From: Aquarana catesbeiana
Lineage: Eukaryota > Chordata > Amphibia > Anura > Ranidae
Reading direction: 5' to 3'
Length of the DNA: 64,000 nucleotides
Assembly (NCBI RefSeq): GCF_042186555.1
Contig: NC_133333.1
Span: 62,553,628 to 62,617,627 of the forward strand
The position numbers and the translations under genes are program-made. Under the pieces are notes generated by a model, which saw only the letters and a list, made by a program, of their open reading frames with translations, searched no databases and was not told the DNA's origin. This document shows, piece by piece, positions 31,516-42,740 of this stretch (positions within the stretch are counted from its first letter, which is position 1; every line of letters starts with the position of its first letter).

Positions 31516-32760
31516 TCCCCTGCCTTGTGTGTATACAATTAGTATATATTGTGTATATAGTTATTTTGTTAGGTTGCTAGTTAGGCATTTTGTAAATTAG
31601 TTTTGGGTTCTCATGTTTATTGCTGTTGGCATGTGGTTATTTTTCACTGAAAATAAATCTCACTTTACAGAAATATATTCATGGTCTGGTCCCAGTTTCT
31701 GTGTGTAGCTACATATATCTAGTCAAATCCTGTGCTGTGATTCCTTAAACAGAGACTCCTCCAGGAGGACAAGATCCTGGCTGCTCCAGGCCTCAGACTA
31801 TTTTATGTGCTCTCCAGCCGCCTACTGAGCGCACCTCCTAAGAAATTGGCTGAAGTCCTATAAATATTCAGACTGCTTGTTTGACTTTCCAGCCCACTAT
31901 GGTCTAGACATATCCAGAATACAGGAAGAAACAATCAAACTTGCAGCCTGTAAAACACAAAACAGCCCAATGCAATGATGAACTGCTCCACTGGTTACAG
32001 AGGAGCCCAAAATAACTACAATTTTCCTAACATTCTAGCAACCTAACTAGGAGGGTGTCACAATTGTAAAGATCTTTCCCGAGCGTAGCATGGCTCTGCC
32101 CTGTCAGTTGATAGTGGGCAATATCCCTGACTCAATAAGCCCAACCCAATATTTTCCTGATTTTAAACGAGGGCAAATGTTTCTCAGAGTGCTTGAGCTA
32201 CCACCCAATCTCACTGATTAACAGTAATTTGAAGCTATTCACTGAAACCCTAAACCCCAGCCTTGATGCACAATCAATAGGTGGGTTCTGTCCCTTGTCA
32301 AAAATACTACATTTAGAACCATTTCTCTTTTGGACTATGCCAAAGTACAATCAGAACTATATCTGATTTCTGATAATATAATCAGAACCATGCCCCTTCT
32401 GGACTATTCCAAAGTACATTCAGAATGATTTCTGATAATACAATCAGAACCATTTTCCTTATGGACTTAGTTATGCTAAAATATTATCTGCAGAGATCAG
32501 CTTCATGTCTCCGCATCTTGCTGCGTTCACATGCCGTTACTAAAACACTGTATCTTGGGAATTGTTATATGGATGTCTTCGGAGGAATCAGAAGGAATCA
32601 CTATGTCATCCTTGCCTAGGCAAGGAATCAGAAGGTGGAGGGCAGCACCACGAAAAAATGTATTTAACTTTTCAAAATAGGTTTAAACTATCTGCTATTG
32701 TGCAAGACTGAGGGGAGTGGAGAAAATGAGAGAAAATTCTTTTAATGGGTAAAAGCCTGC
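31516..32760. other. Unassigned sequence
   Basis: No sustained frame. It contains small near-repeats of AATCAGAACCATTTTCCTT / TCTGATAATATAATCAGAACC (32310-32465) and GGAATCAGAAGG (32580-32635). Possibly the far half of the unit at 29636-30242. Confidence 0.4.
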
Positions 32761-33467
32761 TTTAAAGTCATTGTAAACCCTCACCTTGTAAAACAACACA
32801 TTCATTTTAACCGGTTCCAGACCAGCTGCCGCAGTTATACTGCAGCAGGATGGCTCCCCTGGGCGAGCCGTCATAGCTGTACGTCGGCTCTTTAAGACGC
32901 TGTAGGAGGCGCGTGCGCAGCATGCAGCCAATGCTTGTGCCCGACGGGCACGATGACCGCTGGGCACCCGAGATCGCTCATGACAGAGCGAGAACCAGGA
33001 TCTGTGTGTAAACACACAAATCCCAGTTCTTTCAGGGTAGAGGAAACAGATTGTGTGTTCATACTAAGTATGAACACCGATCTCTCTCTTTCCCTAGTCG
33101 GTCCCATCCCCCCACAGTTAGAACACACCTAGGGAACACAGTAAACCCCTTGATCGCCCCCTAGTGTTAACCGCTTCCCTGCCAGTGACATTTACACAGT
33201 AATCAGTGCATTTTTATAGCACTGATCGCTGTATAAATGTCACTCCGCAATATCGCGGTCCCGATAGAAATTGCTGATTGCCGCCATTGCTAGTAAAAAT
33301 AAATAAATAATAATAAAAATGCCATAAATCTATCCCCAATTTTGTAGACGCTATAACTTTTGTGCAAACCAATCAATACACGCTTATTGTGATTTTTTTA
33401 CCAAAAATATGTAGAAGCATGCATATCGGCTTAAACTAAGGAAAAAAAAAAAAAAAAAAAATTATAT

Positions 33468-33552
<85 letters not shown>

Positions 33553-34254
33553 TTTAATTGGGATATTTATTATAGCAAAAAGTAAAAGATATTGTGTTTT
33601 TTCAAAATTGTCGCTCCTTTTGTTTATAGCGCAAAAAATAAAAACCGCAGAGGCAATCAAATACCACCAAAATAAAGCTCTATTTATGGGAAAAAAAGGA
33701 TGTAAATTTTGTTTGGGTACAGCGTTGCACAACCGCGCAATTGTCAGTTAAAGCGACGCAGTGCTGTATCGCAAAAAATGGCCTGGGCAGGAAGTGGGTA
33801 CATTCTTCCGGGGCTGAGGTGGTTAAAACAAAAATGAAAAGCAAAACATTTGTGTATAGATAGAAAAAACAACATTAAATACCTTTTTCCCTTTTTGATA
33901 AGTGATCACATACCCTCTGTTATCAGCTGTATAAGAGCTGGAGGAAGGAGAAGCTGCATCACACTGATCTTCCCATTGAAAAGGTTGTGCCAGGGGTAGG
34001 GGAGGGGTTGTTGGGACAAGTCTGATCTTTTGAAGAGAACAGGCTGAGTTCCCAGCACAGCTAGAGAACTGACCATGGTGTGTTCTTTTGCTTAGTGTGG
34101 TCAGTTTTTAATAGGAAAGCAGAGGTACTGCCAGGAATACCAGGTATTTCACAGAAAGGAAGCAATGCAAAGAGAACAGGATACTTTTTCATACAAGTAC
34201 ATGGTACAGCAGGCAAATATCAGGGAAATGAAATGTTAGGTTTACAAACGCTTT
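32761..34254. mobile_element. TTAA-type element (family ii, copy 2), carrying another TTAA element
   Basis: Ends TTTAAAGTCATTGTAAACCC and GGTTTACAAACGCTTTA are related to the ends at 27184 and 28220. A family i element sits inside at a TTAA near the left end. Non-coding. Confidence 0.7.
32807..33826. mobile_element. TTAA-flanked ranid repeat (family i, copy 2)
   Basis: TTAACCGGTTCCAGACC on the left, CTGAGGTGGTTAA on the right, TTAA at both junctions. Interior words (CGGTCCCGATAGAAATTGC, GCGCAAAAAATAAAAACCGC) match the reverse complement of 17777-18770. An (AT)n tract (33472-33548) expanded in the middle. Confidence 0.85.
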
Positions 34255-34429
34255 ATCTATTGTGAGTCCAAATAATAAAGTTTTACAAATCTGATGGTGT
34301 GGTATAAGTGCCCCATACCAAACAAAAGATATTCTTCTCAGTCTCTGACCAGTGGTGGTACTGTAGAAAAGCTATGCTTCATGTCTAATAGCTAAGATAG
34401 GGTAAGTGGCAGTATAGGTGTTTTTGTCA

Positions 34430-35800
34430 ACGTCCCAAATTATTATAATAAAGCTAGGATGGAAAAGGACCTGGGGGGTCTTAGTAGATGATAGGCTCAG
34501 CAATGGCATGCAATGCCAAGCTGCTGCTAACAAAGCAAACATAATATTGGCATGCATTAAAAAGGGGATCAACTCCAGAGATAAAACGATAATTCTCCCG
34601 CTCTAAAAGAGTTTGGCCCGGCCACACCTAGTGTATGCTGTCCAGTTCTGGGCACCAGTCCTGTCAGAGAAGTACTCGTAACAGACGTTGTGCTGGCCAC
34701 TCTGGTGCACTCCGGTGTGTGCCGGTGCACGCATTCCTGTGCGCGCGTCCCTGTGGGCACTGATGTGCATGTCCGTGTGAGCGCTGGTGTCCGGGCTCGT
34801 GCACGTGTGCACGCTGGCGCACGCGCCCCTATGGGTACTGGTGTGCATGTCCCGGTGAGCTCTGGTGTGCACTGGGTTGTCCAGGCGCATGTGCGCGCGG
34901 GTGTGCATGCGCCACGTGCACGTCGTTTGGCGCCAATCGGCCTATTTAGGTTGTCAGTGCACTCTGCTCAGTGCTGTCTGATCATCAGCTTCCTGTGTCC
35001 CTGCTCCTGTTACCTATGTTTGTGTTCCTGATCTCCTGACGACCTGGCTTGCTACTTGGATATCCCTGCCTTCTGCCTGCACCTGATCTCGGTCTTGACA
35101 CTGCTACTGCCTGCTCCTCTGTACTTTGCTGCCCGCCTGTTGCCGAACCCTGCTTGTGTCCCGACCTGCCTGCTCCGCTCCTGCTCAGCATCTGTTACCT
35201 GTGTTCCAGCTTACCAACCTGCTGCCTGGAGGCTACCTACCCTCCTGCATCCGGATCCTTGCTGCCAGGCTCTCATACCACTCCGTAATCTTGTGCTTCC
35301 TGTTTGTTCTATCAGGGGCCGCGAGTCGGACACATAAGGGAGGGCCCCCTCTGCCATATTGGACTCACTGGTCAGGTACGTAGAAGTCTGACAAGTCTTC
35401 AGGAAGGATGTACTGGAAATGGAGCGAGTATAAAAAAGGGCAACTAAGCTAATGAGGGGTCTGGAGGATATTAGTTATGAGGAAATGTTGCAAGCACTGA
35501 ACTTATTCTCTTTGGAGAAGAGACGCTTAGAGGGGATGTGATTTCAATTTATAAATACCGTACTGGTGACCCCACAATAGGGATAAAACTTTTTCAAGGA
35601 AGGGAGTTTAACAAGACACGTGGCCACTCATTAAAATTAGAAGAAAATAGGTTTAACCTTAAACTACGCAGAAGGTTCTGTAAGTGCGGCAAGGATGTGA
35701 AATTCCCTTCCACAGGCGGTGGTCTCAGAGAGGAGCATCGATAGTTTAAAAAAACTATTAGATAAGCACCTGAACGACCACAACATGCAGGGATATACAA
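34430..35800 (+). pseudogene. CR1-like ORF2 C-terminal region
   Basis: Encodes, across frame changes, KRTWGVLVDDRLSNGMQ, KANIILACIKKGINSRDKTI, RPHLVYAVQFWAPVL, then after the LTR RKDVLEMERVxKRATKL-type, FSLEKRRLRGDVISIYKYRT and the terminal RFNLKLRRRFCKCGK. All match the post-RT region of CR1. Frameshifted; no function expected. Confidence 0.8.
34662..35393 (+). mobile_element. Solo LTR (732 bp) in CR1
   Basis: Starts TGTCAGAGAAG and ends AAGTCTGACA. Flanks AGTCC (34657-34661) and AGTCT (35394-35398) form a 5 bp duplication with one mismatch. Removing it restores the CR1 text CCAGTCCTCAGGAAGG. Left part CpG- and GT-rich, right part CCTGC-rich. Gypsy-like by general texture only. Confidence 0.85.
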
Positions 35801-35884
35801 TCTAATACTGACATGTAATCACACACAAAGGTTGGACTTGATGGGCTTATGTCATTTTTCAACCTCACCTACTATGTAACTTTG

Positions 35885-36480
35885 TAAAAAGGAGGTACCT
35901 CCAACGGAATTTTAGGAGGCAAGTACACCAGAAAAATGAATTGGTTAAAAGATAAGTATACAATTTTTATTGCAGAGTCATAAAAAAGTTAAAATGTACA
36001 TACAAAAATGATACATATAGACAAATGTATTCAAGGCATAATGTCATACAGTCATAAACAACCCCGTGGGGTTGATTTAGTAAAACTGGAGAGTGCAAAA
36101 TCTGGTGCAGCTGTGTATGGTAGCCAGTCAGCTTCTAACGTCAGATTGTTCAATTAAGCTTTGACCAAAAAACCTGTAAGCTGATTTGTTTCTATGCAGA
36201 GCTACACCAGATTTTGCACAATCCAGTTTTAGTAAATCAACCCCAGTGTGTCCAATATGTTACAATATAAGCTTCCTAGGTATAGCAGAGGGGCTCTAAC
36301 GTGTAGCGTCCGAACAGAAAATACAATGCGTTTCAGGAGTATAGTCCATCTTCAGGGTATAAACAAGGTAGACCACATCTACAAATACAATCACAAAGTT
36401 GAATGTATGTGGGCAATAAAAAATAAGCAGGTAAAGAACATCTAACACAACATTTCCATAAATGGATTATAAGGTTCCAC
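35885..36480. other. Unassigned sequence around a MITE
   Basis: AT-rich flanks of the MITE at 36067-36245. Short CCATCTTCAGGG and GCGTTTCAGGAG words at 36328-36358 resemble Penelope-type tail sequence, but no RT is present. Confidence 0.4.
36067..36245. mobile_element. 179 bp fold-back MITE
   Basis: TGGGGTTGATTTAGTAAAAC at the left and its near-exact complement at the right, ~35 bp inverted repeats with one or two mismatches. Confidence 0.9.
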
Positions 36481-36982
36481 TTAAAGTGGAGTTCCACCCA
36501 CTTTTACAACTCTTCAGCATCCCTCACTAAACTGTGCACTGTAAACGAATTGGATATTTTAAAAAAAAAATTCTCAGCACTTACTGTATATCTGCTGTAT
36601 TCATTTTTCACTTCCTCCTCCCTGTCCGCGGCCCATCGCATAATTTCCTGTTTGCAATGCCTTCTGGAAAGGGTCGGCAACTTCCTCTGAAACAGCCGTT
36701 GCTATGGAAACCTGACCTGAAACCTATTATACCGCTTGTGCTGCACTGAGCATGTGCGAGATCTGCAAGGATGAGATCCAGGAAGAAATACAGTCTGGCT
36801 TCAAATGCCCACACTTAAGATGGCCACGGTCTGCTGTAAGTTTATAAAATAACAAACTACTGCTATAAACTAACAAAACAGACCTTAGTTTACAGACTAA
36901 CCTTACTAGAATACATTAAGCTTGTGTATTATAGGGGTATTTTTATTTAAAAATTATAATTTCGGCTGGAACACCATTTTAA
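36481..36982. mobile_element. TTAA-flanked MITE (family iii, copy 1)
   Basis: TTAAAGTGGAGTTCCACCC at the left, GGCTGGAACACCATTTTAA at the right, TTAA at both ends. The right junction lies inside L1-like ORF2 sequence. Related to 47707-48296. Confidence 0.85.
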
Positions 36983-39900
36983 TGATCTAGCATCCCTACA
37001 CAGTGCAACCATAGATCCTATGCTCCTCTCGGACCACAATCCCATCTCCATATCCATCACATTCCCAACAGCGCCCACAAGATCAGCGATATGGCGACTC
37101 GATAACTCCCTCCTGACTGACCCTGAAACTTTGAAGAAAATTAACACAACCCTTTTACACTATTTCCACGAAAATTAATCCACAAAAATAACTTCAATGA
37201 CACAATGGGCAGTACACAAATGCATCATCAGGGGTGAACTTATCTCCATTGCCATGCAGCAAAAGAAAGCTAGACAAGCACGCACTGCAGAGCTGTCCGA
37301 GCGCATGAGCTCTCTTGAAAAAAGACACAAACAATCACTAGCGATGCAAACGCTAACCGAACTAGTACAGGCCAGGGAAGCCCTACTCGAAGAACTGGGA
37401 AAAACAATAAGATGCAAATACGCACTAACACGGAGGCTATTCTATGAGTTTGGTAACAAATCAGGGAAAATGCTTGCAAGAGCCCTCCAATTCAAAAAGG
37501 CAGCATCTACCATTCACCAAATCAAGGACCCATTGGGAGACACAATTATCACCTTAGAAGGTATAGCTAACCAATTTATGCAATTTTACACCAAACTCTA
37601 TAATTTACCAACCTCAAATACGCCAAAGGGAGATACAGACCAAAGGGAAATGATTACCGATTTTCTCAAACAATATGGCACCACACCTATCACCCCCTCA
37701 TAGGCCACAGAATTAGAAAGCCCAATCTCCTTATAAAGAAACTACTAAGGCTTTAAACCAGCTGAAGACTGGCAAAAGCCCCAGCCCTGAGGGCTTAACT
37801 GTTAGCTACTATAAGTCCTTCACAGAAAACATACTCCCTCATTTTTTGAAATCATTTAATTCCTTATCCTCCTCCTCCCACTCAAACAGAGACCTTCTCG
37901 AAGCCCACATAACTATGATACTGAAACCAGGTAAAGATACCTCTATAGTGTCAAACTAAAGACCCATATAACTTCTAAACATAGATGTAAAACTCTACGC
38001 GAAAATATTTGCAAAACCATTATTGCCCCTACTCCCCAAATTGGTATCCTTAGACCAAGTAGGATTCTTACTCAGGAGGGAGGCCAGGGATAATACCCTG
38101 AAGGCTATCAGCATACATCACTGGTTATCCTCGTCGTCCACACCTAGCTTTTTTCTATCACTCGACGTGGAGAATGCATTCGACAGAGTGGCACGGAACT
38201 ACATGACAGAAGCTCTGAAAGTGATGGGTTTCCGAGATCACATACTTCACTTCATTCTTGCTCTATACTCAAACCCAACAGCAAAAATTAGAGTCAACGA
38301 CCACCTGTCGAAAGCCTTCTACATATCGAGTGGCACATGTCAAGGATGCCCCCTGTCCCCACTCATATTCATGCTCAACCTAGAACCTCTACTCCGCAGA
38401 CTTAGGGCCAACCCAGACATTAAGGGGGTTGAAATAAAAGATTGGCAATGCAAACTAGCGGCTTACGCTGATGACATCTTGCTGTTCCTTACAGACCCTG
38501 TCACCACAATACCCATTATACTCAAAGACTTTTCCCTCTTAAAAGCGCTCTCCAATCTCCAAATTAACTTTTTGAAATCCAGGGCACTAAACATTTTCCT
38601 TCCCACAATTACTAAGACACTATGCCAAGCTAATTTCTCCTTTAGATGGGATCCTCACACTATTACCTATCTTGGTATCAAGCTCCCTGTAAAATTATAG
38701 ATCTATTTTCTAGGAACTTCCTTCCTATTCTTAAAACCATCCAAGACTTACAAAAGTGAAACTCACATACAAACAGATATGCAAAAACTTCATCTGGCCC
38801 TCCAAACACCCTCGTATGAGCTGGGACAGAGTAGTGATCCCTAACCAAAGGGAGGAATTGGACTTCCAGATATTTACAAGTACTACTGGTCCTGCCACTT
38901 GACTAGAATAGCTGACTGGTACGTCCATGCAAACACTAAAGATTGGATTAGACTGAAGGAATCGTTCTCCAAGCTGCCAATATGCCACTTACCGATCAGA
39001 CCTAACATGATACCTAAGGAAAGGTCTGTAACCCCCTTATCGGCTCCACCTTACAGATCTTCCAGGCCGCATGCAAAAAACTAATCTCGCCTCTTCACCC
39101 GGCCCGATGACCCCTATTGACTGAAATCCAGAATTCCTTCCAGGACTAACGGAGCTTACACCACTCAGCCCATGTATCGTGAATCCAATTAGGGCAGAGA
39201 CCTTCTTCGATAAGGGTAAGCTTTTAAATTTTCAAACACTCTCCTCCAGATACCCTGAACAACACATTCCTTTCTTTAAGTTTCTACAGATTAGACACTT
39301 CCTGAATAGTTCCAAACCACTTTCCAAATGGCACAGAGTCCGCACCCTGGTCTGCACCAGATCGGAACCCCAAAGACATCTAATATCGGACATACTGTAT
39401 ACTCTCTTCTGTTCTCAGATAGCAACCCCAAAGAAGACACAATTAACCAACAATGGGAAGGAGAACTCTCACTAGACTTGTCAGAAGAGGATTGGGAGCA
39501 TATCCATACCCACATCCACAAATGGTCAGCTAACATTTCTTCACGGGAAAATGGATACAAAATCTACTCAGGCCATCCACAACATCGCCCCCAGCGATGT
39601 ATCGCCCAAATCGTCCCCTCCTCTCCTCCCAGGACCTCTTGCTCTCTAGCTCACTTGTTACCTCCTCTCATGCTCGCCTTCAGGACTTCTCCAGAGCCTC
39701 TCCCATCCTCTGGAATTCCCTGCCCCGGTATATCCGATCAGCCCCTAACCTGTCCACCTTTAGGAGATCCCTGAAAACTCACTTATTCAGGGAAGCCTAT
39801 CCCACACCCACCTAATAACTGTCCCGGAGCCACCCCCCCATCAAATCATTCCCTGCATCTATTACCTTTTGTACCACCACCCCCTCCCTTTAGAATGTAA

Positions 39901-40190
39901 GCTCTACAAGCAGGGCCCTCCTGTCCCTTCTGTATTGAACTGTACTGTAATTATGCTGTCCCCCCTCTACATTGTAAAGCGCTGCGTAAACTGTTGGCAC
40001 TATATAAATTGTGTATAATAATAATAATAATAATAATACTCAAGGTGGTATAGGACCCCAGATAAAATCCTCCCATTTCCCAAATATCATCCCAGCGTCT
40101 CTCCACTATGTTGGAGATGCAACACAGCCCGAGGTTCATATGGTGGAATGTCCATCGTTACAACCTTAAACAGTTAAACAGTTCAGGCCT
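36979..40190 (+). pseudogene. L1-like ORF2 (copy C): endonuclease end, RT and C-terminus
   Basis: Begins FNDLASLHSATIDP and LLSDHNPISISI; SDHxP is the last motif of the AP-type endonuclease. Open stretches 37197-37703 and 38023-38700 follow. The second contains FFLSLDVENAFDRV, GTCQGCPLSPLIF and the catalytic YADD in AAYADDILLFL (38461-38487). After about 38700 the frame decays; recognisable pieces are KLLNFQTLSSRYPEQHIPFF (39211-39270) and, after the L2, RWYRTPDKIL with CWRC. Stops at 37173, 37701, 37960 and 38698 and several shifts make it dead. Confidence 0.85.
39571..40033 (+). mobile_element. L2 LINE 3' end in L1 copy C
   Basis: Starts within AIHNIAPS. Encodes LSSQDLLLSSSLVTSSHARL, ILWNSLPRYIRSAP and LKTHLFREAYPTPT. 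The tail has AAAGCGCTGCGTAAACTGTT and (TAA)n. Flanked by TACTCA (39565-39570 and 40034-40039). The L1 codons KIYS-RWY rejoin when it is removed. Confidence 0.9.
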
Positions 40191-40216
40191 TAGCATTCCA
40201 GTGACACCAAAATCAT

Positions 40217-40600
40217 ATGTATGTGTGTGTATGTATGCATGTGTGTGTGCATATGTATGTGTGTGTGCATATGTATGTGTGTGTATGTATGCATGTGTGT
40301 GTGCATATGTATGTGTGTATGTATGTATCCATATGTATGTATGTGAATGTGCATGTATGTATGTATGTATGTATGTGAGTGTGCATGTATGTATGTATGT
40401 GAGTGTGCATGTATGTATGTATGTATGTGAGTGTGCATGTATGTATGTATGTATGTGAGTGTGCATGTATGTATGTATGTATGTGAGTGTGCATGTATGT
40501 ATGTATGTATGTGAGTGTGCATGTAAGTATGTATGTAAGTGTGCATGTAAGTATGTATGTATGTGAGTGTGCATGTATGTATGTATGTATGTATGTATTA
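40217..40600 (+). repeat. (TATG)n / (TG)n microsatellite
   Basis: Tetranucleotide array with GTGAGTGTGCA interruptions at regular intervals. All minus-strand frames in it are artefacts. Confidence 0.95.
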
Positions 40601-41107
40601 TAAAACAGAGTAAGTGCAGCGCAATAAAAACAATTAGTATAAAAGTCCCCAAAGTGCAGATGAGCTGTAATTAACAATGGCCAGAGGAGATACGATCCCA
40701 GTGCAGTGTATCAATATGCGCTTACCAGAAACTGTGGACCTCTGCAAAGCAGAGGTCAAACTCACATATATCCCCTCAGGGATGATGATGTCCTGGATGC
40801 TGTCACTGGAACAGAGCACAACCGGCCACGAATCCTGGTGTCCACAGGCAAGGGCAAGCTTCCAACTGAGGGAGCCCCAAGAGATTCAGGTATGCGGATC
40901 AGGGTGTCATCACAGGTATAAGATATAAGTAGGAGTCATGCTCATCAAAAGTATGTAGTCCTGGCATTTCTACTGTGTCCCACAAGCTCCTCGCACAATC
41001 CGTAGCTGGGAAAAGTTCTGGTGTGATGTTGTGCTGAATAGCTGTACATTCAGGAAAACCAGGATGTAGTCAGCTCCATGCTGACCAGCTTGAACCGGAA
41101 GCCGGAA
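40601..41107. other. Unassigned sequence between microsatellites
   Basis: No sustained frame. A perfect 9 bp hairpin GACCTCTGC-AAA-GCAGAGGTC lies at 40737-40757. Ends abut TATG arrays on both sides. Confidence 0.5.
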
Positions 41108-41163
41108 GTATGTATGTATGTATGTATGTATGTATGTGAGTGTTAATGTATGTGCATGTGTAT
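41108..41163 (+). repeat. (TATG)n microsatellite, continued
   Basis: Short array immediately left of a hAT-type element. A related TG/TA field continues at 42080-42182. Confidence 0.9.
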
Positions 41164-42077
41164 CAGTGGTGGTGCATCCATAAGGGCCCACAGGCGCCGC
41201 CCCCTCTCTCCAGCCACCCCTTCCCTCTATGACCAATGGATAGATTCATGCATAGCATGAATCCATCCATGGCCACCGCTGCCACCCCCATATTTAGGTG
41301 TCCAGCCCCTTTTCGGGCTCCTGAATTACAGCGGCGGGGGATGTTTTTTAAGCACCTGATTAGAGCCATAGGCTCTAATAGGCTTCAAAATAGGTGAACT
41401 GTGAGTGCCATGCTTGGCGCTCTCAGTCCACCCAGGTGTGTTAGAAAAGCAAATGAATATTCACTTTCCTAACACTGAACCGCCTTTCCACCAATCAGGT
41501 GTGCAGGTCTGTTACCCATCACCTGATTGGCAGAAACAATAGGCGCGGCTATTGGACGCCTATCAGGACGAGAGGACGGGAGATGAGGACGGCAGGAGAC
41601 GCACGGAGGACCCTGCTCGTGGCCGTCACATGCTGCCCCACCGAGACAGGGTAAGTGCTGGGCAGACGGCGAGCAGGCGGGGGGGATTCACAGTGGCAGC
41701 ATTCAATGGCACAGTTGCAGCATTTGATGGCACACTGGCAGAATTTGATGGGCACAGTGGCAGCATTTAATGGGCACAGTGGCGACATTTGATGGGCACA
41801 GTGGCGGCATTTGATGGGCACAGTGGCAGACTTCGATGGGCACACTGGCAGCATTTGATGGACACACTGGCGGCATTTGATGGCACAGCAGCAGAGTTTG
41901 ATAGGCACAGTGGCAGCATTTGATGGGAACAGTGGCAACATTTGATGGGCACAGTGGCGGAATTTGATGGCACAGTGGCGGCATTTGATGGCACAGTGGC
42001 TGCAATTGATGTTTCTTTTTCTAAATTTCTCAGTTTGCTTACGCCTCCCTAAAAATTTTGAGCACCAGCTGCCACTG
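41164..42077. mobile_element. hAT-type non-autonomous element with a 22 bp satellite
   Basis: Left end CAGTGGTGGTGCATCC, right end (reverse complement) CAGTGGCAGCTGGTGCTC. Target duplication not clear because both flanks are TG/TA microsatellite. No coding. Contains a satellite array at 41690-42008. Confidence 0.65.
41690..42008 (+). repeat. 21-22 bp satellite array
   Basis: About 15 units of AGTGGCAGCATTTGATGGGC plus AC, with CGG/CAG and GAATTTG variants. Confidence 0.95.
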
Positions 42078-42079
42078 GT

Positions 42080-42182
42080 TTATATGTGCGTGCATATGTG
42101 CATTTATATATATGTGTGTGTTTTTATATATATGTGTGTGTGTGCGTTTATACGTGTGTGTGTTTACATGTATGTATGCACA
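42080..42182 (+). repeat. TG/TA microsatellite field
   Basis: Alternating TATATATG, TGTGTGTG and GTGCGT stretches. Confidence 0.85.
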
Positions 42183-42740
42183 TTTTAGGTATACGCTTTT
42201 AATCCTGACCCCCTATATGTGTATAATCAGAACCGATTTTTTTATTTTTCTTTGCTTGTTCATAGTGCCAGCAAAAAAATGCTGTTCCTCCGAAAAGCGA
42301 TCTATGCTCATTTTGCTTTTCAAAGGCATTTGACAGCCCGTAAAGAGGCAATATGTTGCCTACTGACCGCCTGTTTTAACCTCTTAAATGCATAATCACT
42401 ATCCCACAACTGCATGCAATGCACACAGTTGCAGAGTGGTTGCAGTGCAGCCTCATTCACCTAGGGGTATACTTCAAGGGTGCCCTGACTGGAAAAAGAT
42501 TGAGAAACACCGACATAGAGGAACCGATCCCTCCATTTTCCTCCTGCAGCCGTTGAATGCCTGTGGGAGGGAGAAGAGGAGAAGCGGGGGAAAATGGAGA
42601 AATCGGTTCCTTTATATGCAGCCACCCACCTGGCCCTGGTGTTCCACCATTGGGCTTGGAGAAAAGGGCCCTGTCCAGGGGTCAGGGGGGCCCTTCATGG
42701 TTTCTTGCATTGGGGCCCTGAAGGTTCTAGTTACGCCACT
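42183..42740. other. Unassigned sequence ending in a CAGTGGCGTAAC-type terminus
   Basis: The right end reads TTCTAGTTACGCCACTG (reverse complement CAGTGGCGTAACTAGAA), which looks like a hAT-type terminal repeat. I could not find the matching left end. The element abuts, and probably truncated, the Ngaro-like RT at 42741. Confidence 0.45.

Larger units (their letters stand above)
34430..35880 (+). mobile_element. CR1-like LINE 3' end, split by a solo LTR
   Basis: Pieces 34430-34661 and 35394-35880. The 3' end GGTTGGACTTGATGGGCTTA then CTATGTAACTTTGTAA is the characteristic CR1-clade end in frogs. Confidence 0.85.
36979..40215 (+). mobile_element. L1-like LINE (copy C), internal and 3' part
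   Basis: Runs from the end of the endonuclease to the C-terminal knuckle of ORF2, with an L2 inserted at 39571-40033. It stops where a TATG microsatellite begins at about 40217, so its natural 3' end is missing. Confidence 0.85.

Noticed and set aside
36315..36360. Third hammerhead ribozyme (reverse strand: CTGAAGA ... GAAAC)
   Set aside because: CTGATGA is altered, stem II is only 3 bp and no stem I pairing is present.
40158..40677. Minus-strand frames rich in HTYIHTYMHT
   Set aside because: Translation of a TATG microsatellite.
41150..42090. 8 bp target duplication for the CAGTGG element
   Set aside because: Flanks are TG/TA microsatellite, and the best 8 bp comparison has several mismatches.
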